From: Hymenobacter telluris
GTDB lineage: Bacteria; Bacteroidota; Bacteroidia; Cytophagales; Hymenobacteraceae
DNA: 64,000 nucleotides
Assembly: GCF_017313265.1 (NCBI RefSeq)
Contig: NZ_JAFLQZ010000006.1
Span: forward strand, 1-64,000
Reading direction: 5' to 3'
Part shown: positions 57,238 through 64,000 of the stretch, piece after piece
How the letters are laid out: the number at the start of each line of letters is the position of its first letter
How positions within the stretch are numbered: position 1 is the first letter of the stretch
Translations under genes and position numbers: made by a program
The notes under the pieces: model-generated
What the model saw: only the letters and a program-made list of their open reading frames with translations
Told to the model about the DNA's origin: nothing
Database searches by the model: none

Positions 57238-58569
57238 ATGTCGGCCGAGGCTTCCCCTCAGTTTCATGCCCCCGCGGGCACCATTATTGGGTGGGCAGAA
57301 GGCGCCGTACTGCGGGCCAGCGGCATCCGATACGCCCGCGCCGCGCGGTTTCAGTATCCGGTAGCCGAGCCGGCCGCGGCAGCTCCCATCTACGCTACCA
57401 CGCCCGCCCCGGCGTGCCCGCAGGCCGCCGATTTGCAGCTGGCGCAGGCCTTCGGCGACTTCCATACGGGGGCCACTTTCGATGAGGATTGCTTGCGGCT
57501 TTCCATCACGCTCCCCGCCAACCGGCAGCCGGGCGAGGCGTTGCCCGTTGTTGTGTGGGTGCACGGCGGCTCCTACGTGAGCGGGGCCGGCGACCTGCCC
57601 CTCTACGACCCGGCCACGCTGGTGCAGGAGCAGCGCGTGGTGTTTGTGGCCGTTACGTACCGGCTCGGGCTATTGGGTTTTCTGGGGAGCGAAGGTGGCC
57701 CGCCGCCCAACCTGGGGTTGCTGGATCTGCTGGAAGCGCTACGCTGGGTGCAGCGCAACATCCAAGCCTTTGCCGGTAATCCTGACCTGGTCACGCTATT
57801 GGGCCACTCTTCCGGGGCCGATGCTGTGGCGCACCTCATGGTGGCCGAAGGGGCAGCTGGCCTGTTCCGGCGCGTGATTCTGCACAGCGCGCCGCTGGGC
57901 TTGGCCCGCCACCGCCACGCCATGACCAGGGCCATGGTAGCCGCCGCCGGCCCGTTTCCTGCCACCGTAACCGTTGAGGAAGTGCTGGCGCGGGAAAAGG
58001 TTGTGTACAAAGCTGTGCGGCGGTTTGGGCTGAAAAGCGGGATGCCCTTTGGCACGCAGTACGGCGCCTACCCCTTGCCCGCCGAAGCCGAACTCGACCG
58101 GGCGTGGGCGGCCGTAGCCTCCAAGGTGGACGTGCTGATTGGTGCTACGGCCGAGGAAACACGTTTTTTTGCGGTCATCAACCCGACGTTTCGGTGGGTA
58201 AGGCGGGTGCCCGTGGTGGGGGAGTTGCTGTTGCGCCTGTTGGTGGGTGTTACTTCCGGACTGATTTACCGGCAGCCGGCCCTGGCCTTTGCCCGGCAGC
58301 ATGCCCGCGCCGGGGGGCGTGCGTATCATTTTCTGATGCAGTTTCAACCTGCTGGCCGCACCCTGGGCGCGGCGCACACCCTGGATTTGCCGCTGCTGCT
58401 GGGCACCCGGGCCGGGTGGGAAGCAACCCCACTGCTTAGCCAGGTGAAGTGGGCGGCCATCAACGAAGCCGGCCGGCCGGTCCGGCAGCTGTGGATGGAT
58501 TTTGCGCGCACTGGCGTACTGCCCGCGCCAATAGAGTTGCCAGGCGTGTTGCGCCTAAAGCAGCTCTAG
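57238..58569 (+). CDS. Type B carboxylesterase family protein
   Basis: The 443-residue alpha/beta hydrolase has the family markers: EDCLRLSITLPANRQ near the N-terminus, the oxyanion hole VWVHGGSYVSGAGDLPLYD, GLLDLLEALRWVQRNIQAFAGNPDLVTLLGHSSGADA with the nucleophile Ser, and AHTLDLPLLLGTRAGWE with the likely catalytic His. No signal peptide is seen, so it is probably cytosolic. The substrate is an ester or amide of unknown type. It shares direction with the GH pair but is 300 bp away. It is shorter than typical type B esterases (about 500 residues). Confidence 0.87.
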   Translation: MSAEASPQFHAPAGTIIGWAEGAVLRASGIRYARAARFQYPVAEPAAAAPIYATTPAPACPQAADLQLAQAFGDFHTGATFDEDCLRLSITLPANRQPGEALPVVVWVHGGSYVSGAGDLPLYDPATLVQEQRVVFVAVTYRLGLLGFLGSEGGPPPNLGLLDLLEALRWVQRNIQAFAGNPDLVTLLGHSSGADAVAHLMVAEGAAGLFRRVILHSAPLGLARHRHAMTRAMVAAAGPFPATVTVEEVLAREKVVYKAVRRFGLKSGMPFGTQYGAYPLPAEAELDRAWAAVASKVDVLIGATAEETRFFAVINPTFRWVRRVPVVGELLLRLLVGVTSGLIYRQPALAFARQHARAGGRAYHFLMQFQPAGRTLGAAHTLDLPLLLGTRAGWEATPLLSQVKWAAINEAGRPVRQLWMDFARTGVLPAPIELPGVLRLKQL

Positions 58570-58650
58570 GGCGCTGTTCTGCACGGTGGTCGTTCGTTGT
58601 TCAAGCAAGATAGATTGCGCAATTTGAGCGGCCACTTCCCTGTTTCACTG

Positions 58651-59490
58651 ATGCAGCCGCTGCCCATCCTGTCCACTGCCCACCTGTTTCCGGTGCTCGA
58701 CCAGCACTTGCTGACCTTGCTGCGCGCCCTGGAGCCTGCTGATTGGCTGAAACCAACCGTGGCCCCCAAATGGTGCGTGCACGACGTGGCCCTGCATCTG
58801 CTCGATGGCTCGTTGCGCACCCTGTCCATGCTGCGCGACGGGCACTTTGGTAGTTCGGGGCCCGCCAGTCCCGCCCCCGACGATGTGGTGCTCTACCTCA
58901 ACCAACTCAACGCCGACTGGGTGCGGGCTGGCCAGCGGCTGAGTCCGCAGCTGGTTGCCTGGCTGCTGGAAGCCATTGGGCCGGCTTACAACAGCTACAT
59001 GGCCTCGTTGCCGCTGCTGGAACCAGCCGTGTTTTCAGTGGGTTGGGCCGGGGAGGAGCAGTCGTTGAACTGGTTCCATGTGGCCCGCGACTACACCGAG
59101 AAGTGGCACCACCAGCAGCAGATTCGGCAGGCGGTAGGGCAGGAGCAGCCGTTGCTGACGCCGGAGCTGTACTCCCCGTTTCTGGCTACCTGCATCCGGG
59201 CGCTGCCGCACCACTACCGCAATGTAGCAGCCGCACCCGGCACCACGTTGCAGTTCACCGTAACCGGCGCAGGGGGTGGCACCTGGTTTCTGCAACGGCA
59301 AGCCACCACCTGGCACCTGGGCACCGATTACCGCGGGCCGGTAGCCGCCACCATCACCCTTGATGGCGCCGTGGCCTGGCGGCTTTTTACTAAGAGCCTG
59401 CCTCGCACCGAAGCCCAACGCCATATCACCACCACAGGCAAGCCACAATTGACCGAGCCAATTTTTAGCTTGGTTACGGTAATGGCCTGA
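58651..59490 (+). CDS. Maleylpyruvate isomerase N-terminal-like (DinB superfamily) protein
   Basis: The start is ATG 58651 (MQPLPILSTAHLFPVLDQHL), giving 279 residues. The N-terminal DinB/MDMPI helical bundle includes LRALEPADWLKPTVAPKWCVHDVALHLLDGSLRTLSMLRDG, where the conserved His of H-D-V-A-x-H-L-L is a metal ligand in this superfamily. The region NWFHVARDYTEKWHHQQQIRQAV is the second metal-binding helix. The C-terminal half (FTVTGAGGGTWFLQRQATTWHL) resembles an SCP2-like domain. It is probably a thiol-dependent transferase or isomerase; bacillithiol could be the partner thiol, as bshB1 is in the same window, but this is inference. A heptad inverted repeat (59495-59598) follows. Confidence 0.8.
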   Translation: MQPLPILSTAHLFPVLDQHLLTLLRALEPADWLKPTVAPKWCVHDVALHLLDGSLRTLSMLRDGHFGSSGPASPAPDDVVLYLNQLNADWVRAGQRLSPQLVAWLLEAIGPAYNSYMASLPLLEPAVFSVGWAGEEQSLNWFHVARDYTEKWHHQQQIRQAVGQEQPLLTPELYSPFLATCIRALPHHYRNVAAAPGTTLQFTVTGAGGGTWFLQRQATTWHLGTDYRGPVAATITLDGAVAWRLFTKSLPRTEAQRHITTTGKPQLTEPIFSLVTVMA

Positions 59491-59494
59491 TTTA

Positions 59495-59598
59495 TAGTGC
59501 TTCGTGCCTCGGGCTTGGTGCTTAGGTCGTTCTAACAGATAGTTCGTCCTGCACCTATTAAAACGACCTAAGCACCAAGCCCGAGGCACGAAGCACTA
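59495..59598. repeat. Intergenic inverted repeat with 7-bp words (site L)
   Basis: A perfect 37-bp inverted repeat (59495-59531 with 59562-59598) has a 30-nt loop. The arms consist of heptads: TAGTGCT-TCGTGCC, then TCGGGCT, TGGTGCT and TAGGTCG. It begins 5 bp after one stop codon and ends next to the stop of the convergent gene at 59600. Its words and inner TTAGGYCGTTCT match site D at 39.4 kb. Confidence 0.92.
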
Positions 59599-59599
59599 A

Positions 59600-60187
59600 C
59601 TACTCTTCCAGAGCCTCGAATACGGCTTCCATTTCCGAGAAGTCGCGCAGGCCGGGCTTGATTTCGTTGCCGCCTTCGAGCACGAGGCCAGCCGGTTGGA
59701 CGGTAGCTAGCAGGGTAGGCAGCGTATCGGGTGAGAAGCTGCCGTTGAGCCAGAGCGGAGCTGCGGTGCTATCGGCGCCTTCGGCGGAGGTGAGCAATGC
59801 GTAACCGGCCGGAAACGCCGTGGCGGGTACGGCATGCGCGCTTTCTTCGGCATCGAAAGCCACCAGCGGCGAAACTTCCAGTAGCGCCGGTACGGCCAGT
59901 GGGGGTACGGCAGGCCACGCGGCAAAGTCGCGTAGCAGTACCCGCGTTAGGTTGCACTCCTCAATCAGGCGGTTGATTTCCGAGGCGGGCATTGTACTGC
60001 CAAACTCCCCAATGATTTCCACGCCTGATACCCAGCCGGCCAGTTCCTTCACCGTGGCCGCATCAACAGCGCCGGGCAAGGCCGGGTCGAGGGTGAAAAT
60101 CAGGCCGTCGGCGCCCATGCCGGCGCAGTAACGGGCATCGGAAAGGTTGTTGATACCGCGCACCAGCACGGAAGTAAGCAAAGCCAT
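59600..60187 (-). CDS. TrpF-like (phosphoribosylanthranilate isomerase) protein, catalytic start not conserved
   Basis: The 195-residue protein starts at ATG 60187. It resembles TrpF in the later barrel: SDARYCAGMGADGLIFTLDP, GVEIIGEFG, LLRDFAAWP and the C-terminal EGGNEIKPGLRDFSEMEAVFEAL, matching the TrpF phosphate-binding end (GxE...PGxKD). The N-terminus reads LTSVLVRGINNLSDAR where TrpF has K-x-C-G-I, so the catalytic Cys is missing and activity as PRA isomerase is unlikely. It is not near other trp genes; mnmA is the divergent neighbour, 206 bp away. It may be a paralog with another role, common in Bacteroidota. Confidence 0.72.
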   Translation of the reverse strand: MALLTSVLVRGINNLSDARYCAGMGADGLIFTLDPALPGAVDAATVKELAGWVSGVEIIGEFGSTMPASEINRLIEECNLTRVLLRDFAAWPAVPPLAVPALLEVSPLVAFDAEESAHAVPATAFPAGYALLTSAEGADSTAAPLWLNGSFSPDTLPTLLATVQPAGLVLEGGNEIKPGLRDFSEMEAVFEALEE

Positions 60188-60344
60188 ATGCAGTCGAAAT
60201 TGAGGGTGGCAGCACCAAAAACAGGCGGCCTATCGAGGCGCAAAAGTAAGGATTCCGGCGCAGGCAAGGCGCTATTGTTTCCGCCTGAATGCAGCCAGGC
60301 AGCTAAAGGAAACCAGAGGAAACCAACGACGGCCCTATCGGTGT

Positions 60345-60352
60345 TATCTTTG
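60345..60352 (+). promoter_or_regulatory. mnmA -7 box
   Basis: TATCTTTG matches TAnnTTTG and lies 41 bp before the ATG at 60394. No clear -33 element. Confidence 0.5.
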
Positions 60353-60393
60353 CCACGCGGCCGCGGACCTTGACTCCACGGGCGCTTTTCTTT

Positions 60394-61563
60394 ATGACGC
60401 AATTTGCATCTTCCACGCCGCCCGTTACCAAGGGCCGCGTCCTCGTCGCCATGAGCGGCGGTATTGATTCATCGGTAGCGGCCGTGCTGCTGCACGAACA
60501 AGGGTACGAGGTGGTCGGGATGACCATGAAAACCTGGGATTACGCCTCGGCCGGCGGCTCGAAAAAAGAAACCGGCTGCTGCTCGCTCGACAGCATCAAC
60601 GATGCCCGCCAGATTGCCGTGGACCTGGGCTTTCCGCACTACATCATTGATATCCGCGACGAATTTGGTGATTTTGTTATCTCCAACTTCACCGACGAAT
60701 ACCTGGCTGGCCGCACTCCCAACCCCTGCGTGCTCTGCAACACCCACATCAAATGGGACGCTTTGCTGCGCCGCGCCGACCAGCTGGGCTGCGAGTTCAT
60801 TGCCACCGGGCACTACGCCAATGTGCGCCTGGAAGACGGGCGCTACGTGGTCAGCAAAGGCCTCGACCAAAACAAAGACCAAAGCTATGCGCTCTGGGGC
60901 GTGAGCCAGGAGAGCCTGAGCCGCACGCTGTTTCCGTTGGGCCACATGCGCAAAACCGAAATCTATGACGAGGCGCGCCGCCGGGGCTTCACCGAGCTGG
61001 TAAACAAGCCGGAGAGCTACGAAATCTGCTTTATTCCCGACAACGACTACCGCAGCTTCCTGCGCCGCCGGGTGCCGGGCCTGGAAGAGCGAGTGGCGGG
61101 CGGCCGGTTTGTGCTGCGCGACGGCACCTTTGTGGGCAACCACGAAGGCTACCCGTTCTACACCATCGGGCAGCGCAAAGGCTTGGGCGTGGCGCTGGGT
61201 TTCCCGGTGTACGTAACCGAAATCCGGCCTGATACCAACGAAGTGGTGCTGGGTAATTTCGACGATTTGGCCAGCAGCCGTACCACCGTAGGGCAGTTGA
61301 ACATGGGCAAATTTGCGTCGTTGGAAGGGCGGGGGCTGGTGCCAAGCATCACCAAAATCCGCTACAACCACGACGGTGCCCCGGCATTTCTGGAGCAGAT
61401 TGGCGACAAAATCAACATCTACTTCGAGGAGCCGGTGCACGCCGTAACGCCCGGCCAGGCCGCCGTATTCTACGACGGGCAGGACGTGCTGGGTGGCGGC
61501 TGGATTGAGCGGCACACAATTGGCGAAACTCCCGTATCTTCGGCCGTTACTGCCACGCTATAA
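60394..61563 (+). CDS. mnmA: tRNA-specific 2-thiouridylase MnmA
   Basis: The 389-residue enzyme starts at ATG 60394 (MTQFASSTPPVTKGRVLVAM); an in-frame TTG 24 bp upstream is less likely. Motifs: the PP-loop MSGGIDSSVAAVLLHEQGYEVVG, GRTPNPCVLCNTHIKWDALL with the first catalytic Cys, ATGHYANV, QNKDQSYALWGV, ESYEICFIPDNDYRSFL with the second catalytic Cys, and the C-terminal beta-barrel (YVTEIRPDTNEVVLGNFDDL). It makes 2-thiouridine at tRNA position 34 with persulfide sulfur. Length is the family norm. It is followed after 10 bp by a lipoprotein gene, probably in one transcript. Confidence 0.95.
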   Translation: MTQFASSTPPVTKGRVLVAMSGGIDSSVAAVLLHEQGYEVVGMTMKTWDYASAGGSKKETGCCSLDSINDARQIAVDLGFPHYIIDIRDEFGDFVISNFTDEYLAGRTPNPCVLCNTHIKWDALLRRADQLGCEFIATGHYANVRLEDGRYVVSKGLDQNKDQSYALWGVSQESLSRTLFPLGHMRKTEIYDEARRRGFTELVNKPESYEICFIPDNDYRSFLRRRVPGLEERVAGGRFVLRDGTFVGNHEGYPFYTIGQRKGLGVALGFPVYVTEIRPDTNEVVLGNFDDLASSRTTVGQLNMGKFASLEGRGLVPSITKIRYNHDGAPAFLEQIGDKINIYFEEPVHAVTPGQAAVFYDGQDVLGGGWIERHTIGETPVSSAVTATL

Positions 61564-61573
61564 TCCTAGTTTT

Positions 61574-62332
61574 ATGTTGCGCTATCTGTTCAGTGAAAGT
61601 TGGATATTGTCGTCGCGCCGCTTAGTGGCGGCGGGCCTTTTGGCGCTGGCCGTGGCCGGCTGCAAAAACGAGTCGGTGCCGGTGGAGCCCGCCGATACCA
61701 ACTACTACCCGCTGGCCGTGGGCGACTACCGCATCTACAACGTGGTAGACACCATCTGGACGCGCAACGTAAAGACCTACAACCGGTATCAGTTTCGGGA
61801 GCAGGTGACGGAACAGTACACCGATAATGCAGGTCGCGAAGCGTTCCGCATCATCCGCTCGCGCCGCGCCACCGCCACCGATGCCTGGCGCGACGACAGT
61901 GTGCTAGTGGTAAGCCCGGCCGCTACCAACGTGCTGGTAACGCGCAACAACAACCCGCGGGTAGAGCTGATTTTTCCAGTGCGCGAGGGGTACTGGAACG
62001 CCAATGCCTTCAACAACATGAACGGCATCAAAGATGAAAATCTGCACTACACCCGCGTTGGTGAGCCTTTCACCGCCACGTCGGGCACTGTCAGCCGCAC
62101 ATATCCGCAAACCATTACCACTTCCACGCCCGATGGCGTGGAGGAAACCGAATACGTGAATGCCTTCTACTATCTGCGGGTGCGGCAGGTGTACGCGCAG
62201 GGGGAAGGCCCGGTGTATCGGAGCCGCCGCCGGTTTATATACTGTGAGCCCGGCATCAACTGCATTCCCTCGCCTAACGTCATTTTCAGCGGCGTAGCGC
62301 ACACGGAAACTCTAGTGGAAAAAGGCCGATAA
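61574..62332 (+). CDS. Lipoprotein of unknown function
   Basis: The 252-residue product starts at ATG 61574 with N-region MLRYLFSESWILSSRRLV and lipobox LALAVAGC, then CKNESVPVEPADTNYYPLAVGDYRIYNV. The start YPLAVGDYRIYNVVDTIW is typical of Bacteroidota lipoproteins of unknown function that begin with a Y-x-P-L-x-x-G-x-x-W/Y motif. The rest is beta-rich with two late Cys (CEPGINCIP). It lies 10 bp after mnmA in the same direction and before a terminator, so it is probably co-transcribed with it, although a functional link is not evident. Confidence 0.8.
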   Translation: MLRYLFSESWILSSRRLVAAGLLALAVAGCKNESVPVEPADTNYYPLAVGDYRIYNVVDTIWTRNVKTYNRYQFREQVTEQYTDNAGREAFRIIRSRRATATDAWRDDSVLVVSPAATNVLVTRNNNPRVELIFPVREGYWNANAFNNMNGIKDENLHYTRVGEPFTATSGTVSRTYPQTITTSTPDGVEETEYVNAFYYLRVRQVYAQGEGPVYRSRRRFIYCEPGINCIPSPNVIFSGVAHTETLVEKGR

Positions 62333-62361
62333 GTAGGGCGCGCTAGTGAGTGATAATCAAC

Positions 62362-62398
62362 AAACCCGCCGTCTGAAGTACCAGACGGCGGGTTTTTT
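62362..62398 (+). terminator. Terminator after the lipoprotein gene
   Basis: AACCCGCCGTCT pairs with AGACGGCGGGTT around an 8-nt loop, followed by a T-run (ending near 62398). It is a strong intrinsic terminator 30 bp after the stop codon. Confidence 0.92.
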
Positions 62399-62501
62399 AG
62401 TGATGTAACCGAAACCTGTTGTGTGCGTTTGTCGGGTAGCATCAACCCGGATTTAGTACAAAATCCGTATCTTCCAGCACGTCATTCAGCGGTATACTTC
62501 T

Positions 62502-64000
62502 ATGCGTCTTTCATCTTTACTATTACTTACCGGTTTAGTGGCGGCCACGGGCCTTGGCCAAGCTGCGGCCCAGAGCGGACCCGGCGGTACCACTGCGGCC
62601 ACCGTGCGCAAGCACCTGGTCTATTTCCGCGACAAAGCCGGTACGCCCTTCACGGTTGGGCAGCCTCAGCAGTTTCTGTCGGCGCGGGCTATTGCGCGCC
62701 GTACCCGCCAGAATATCACTGTGCAACCCCGCGACTTACCCGTGAACCCCAGCTACGTGGCCCAGGTGAAGGCGGTACCCGGCGCCACGGTGTGGTATTC
62801 GTCGCGCTGGTTTAACGCGGTGGTAGTCAACTGTGATTCCACTACCCTGGGAGCAGTGCAGGCCTTGCCATTCGTGCGCACTGCCCAAACCCTGAACCGC
62901 ACGGCCCCGGTTGCCAGCCCCCGCAAGCAGGACGTGTTGCCTACCGGCACCGATCAGCAGCGCGGGCAGGCCAACCCGGTGTACGGCACCGCCTACGAGC
63001 AAGCCCGCATGATTGGAGCCGTAGCCATGCACAATGCCGGGTTCCGGGGAGAGGGGATGCAGATTGCCGTGTTTGACGATGGATTTCCGGGGGTGAATAC
63101 CACCTCGCCGTTTGCCTCCCTGCGCAGCGAAGGCCGCCTGCTGGACGCCTACAACTTTGTGGAGCGCAACACCGCCGTGTACGGGCGCGACAGCCACGGC
63201 ACCAACACCCTCTCCACCATGGCCGCCAACGAAACCGGCGTATTCGTGGGTACGGCCCCCAAGGCTACGTATCGGCTGTACCTAACCGAAGACGTTTTTA
63301 CGGAGAATCCGATTGAGGAAGTGAACTGGCTGGTGGCCGCCGAGCGGGCCGATTCGGCCGGGGTGGACATCATCAGTTCGTCGTTGGGCTACCGGGATTT
63401 CGACGTGCTGTATATAAACTATGCCTATTCTGATTTAAACGGCCGCACCGCCATTTCCACCCGTGCAGCCGCTGTGGCGGCTCGGGTGGGGATGCTGGTA
63501 GTAAACTCGGCGGGCAACGAAGGAGCCCGGCCCTGGCAGAAAATTCTGGCCCCTGCCGATGCCGATTCCATCCTGGCTGTGGGCGCGGTGGACTCGTTGC
63601 GCAACTACGCCGGGTTCAGCTCCCAGGGCCCTAGCGCTGATAACCGCGTGAAGCCCAACCTGGCGGCGCAGGGTTCCCAGGCCGCTATTGTGAATGCCCT
63701 TGGGCAACCAGGGCGCGGCAGCGGCACCTCGTTTGCGTGCCCGGTGCTGGCTGGCATGGTGGCCGGCTTCTGGCAGGCCAATCCTACGCTGACGGCCCAG
63801 CAGGTTATCAGCTTTTTACAGCGCTCTGCTTCTCAATACACCAATCCCGACAACCTGCTCGGGTATGGTATTCCCAATTTTGTGGTGGCTTATAACCTGG
63901 CCAACCCTGGTACGCCGTTGGCCACGGCGGGGCCGGCGGGCGGCACCCAGCAGTTGGTGGTATATCCCAATCCTTTGGATGGCAACGACATCAATCTGCA
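62502..64000 (+). CDS. Secreted S8-family serine peptidase with T9SS-type C-terminus, partial at right edge
   Basis: From ATG 62502 the frame is open to the window end (about 499 codons). A signal peptide (MRLSSLLLLTGLVAATGLGQ, cleavage near AAAQ) precedes a pro-region (RKHLVYFRDKAGTPF, SARAIARRTRQNITV). The subtilase domain contains Asp in MQIAVFDDGFPG, His in YGRDSHGTNTLSTMAANETG, Asn in LVVNSAGNEGARPW and Ser in GSGTSFACPVLAGMV, so all catalytic residues are present. After the domain, VVYPNPLDGND at the edge is the start of a T9SS type A sorting domain. The protease should be exported through T9SS. The rest lies outside the window. Confidence 0.93.
   Translation, partial: MRLSSLLLLTGLVAATGLGQAAAQSGPGGTTAATVRKHLVYFRDKAGTPFTVGQPQQFLSARAIARRTRQNITVQPRDLPVNPSYVAQVKAVPGATVWYSSRWFNAVVVNCDSTTLGAVQALPFVRTAQTLNRTAPVASPRKQDVLPTGTDQQRGQANPVYGTAYEQARMIGAVAMHNAGFRGEGMQIAVFDDGFPGVNTTSPFASLRSEGRLLDAYNFVERNTAVYGRDSHGTNTLSTMAANETGVFVGTAPKATYRLYLTEDVFTENPIEEVNWLVAAERADSAGVDIISSSLGYRDFDVLYINYAYSDLNGRTAISTRAAAVAARVGMLVVNSAGNEGARPWQKILAPADADSILAVGAVDSLRNYAGFSSQGPSADNRVKPNLAAQGSQAAIVNALGQPGRGSGTSFACPVLAGMVAGFWQANPTLTAQQVISFLQRSASQYTNPDNLLGYGIPNFVVAYNLANPGTPLATAGPAGGTQQLVVYPNPLDGNDINL

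Overview
The window looks like a chromosomal piece of a GC-rich Bacteroidota, most likely a Hymenobacter or close relative. The evidence is a short primary sigma factor without region 1.1, type IX secretion (T9SS) and gliding-type C-terminal domains, a bacillithiol deacetylase (bshB1), a histone H1-like basic protein, an HU-CCDC81/SPOR protein, and several promoters with the Bacteroidota -7 box TAnnTTTG. Genus assignment is inference; no database was searched.

Layout. 1-11.2 kb is an accessory stretch, mostly on the minus strand, ending at a tRNA-Met gene. It holds paralogous lipoprotein plus small-secreted-protein pairs, two T9SS-exported seven-repeat proteins with nearly identical C-terminal domains, a PKD/gliding-type secreted protein, and clear decay: frameshifted signal peptides, a lipoprotein 3' remnant beside a perfect 19-bp palindrome, an orphan T9SS gene tail, and a displaced copy of the tRNA-Met 3' end plus terminator. 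11.3-29 kb is housekeeping: START-like protein, LptF/G permease, rpsO, pnp, rpoD, trxB, M23 peptidase, bshB1, a biotin carboxylase, an alpha-oxoamine synthase, H1-like protein, and divergent tyrS/holA. 28.9-34.2 kb is mixed: BLUF photoreceptor, Nudix hydrolase, a RES-Xre toxin-antitoxin pair, RidA, a WYL regulator, and a lipoprotein gene with an in-frame amber codon just after its lipobox. 34.3-45.1 kb is a co-directional run: long TPR protein, outer-membrane barrel, HU-CCDC81/SPOR, ExbB/TolQ, ExbD/TolR, TonB/TolA-like protein, folC and trmB. It reads as a Tol- or TonB-like envelope machine followed by two housekeeping genes. 45.2-64 kb holds a Tat-dependent molybdenum hydroxylase (three subunits), a reductase, a Na+/H+ antiporter, a RibD-C protein, a GH42/GH43 pair, an esterase, a TrpF-like protein, mnmA, a lipoprotein and the start of a secreted subtilase.

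The most unusual pattern is a set of long intergenic inverted repeats whose arms are built from tandem words of exactly 7 bp (sometimes 8 bp). Each site has its own word. Arrays usually hold about four words and often run from the stop codon of one gene to the start codon of the next (13.3, 18.3, 26.9-27.1, 39.4, 40.6, 41.5, 42.0 and 59.5 kb). Three lie in successive spacers of the envelope operon. I know of no named element that matches. No CRISPR array, rRNA, transposase, integrase or phage gene was seen.
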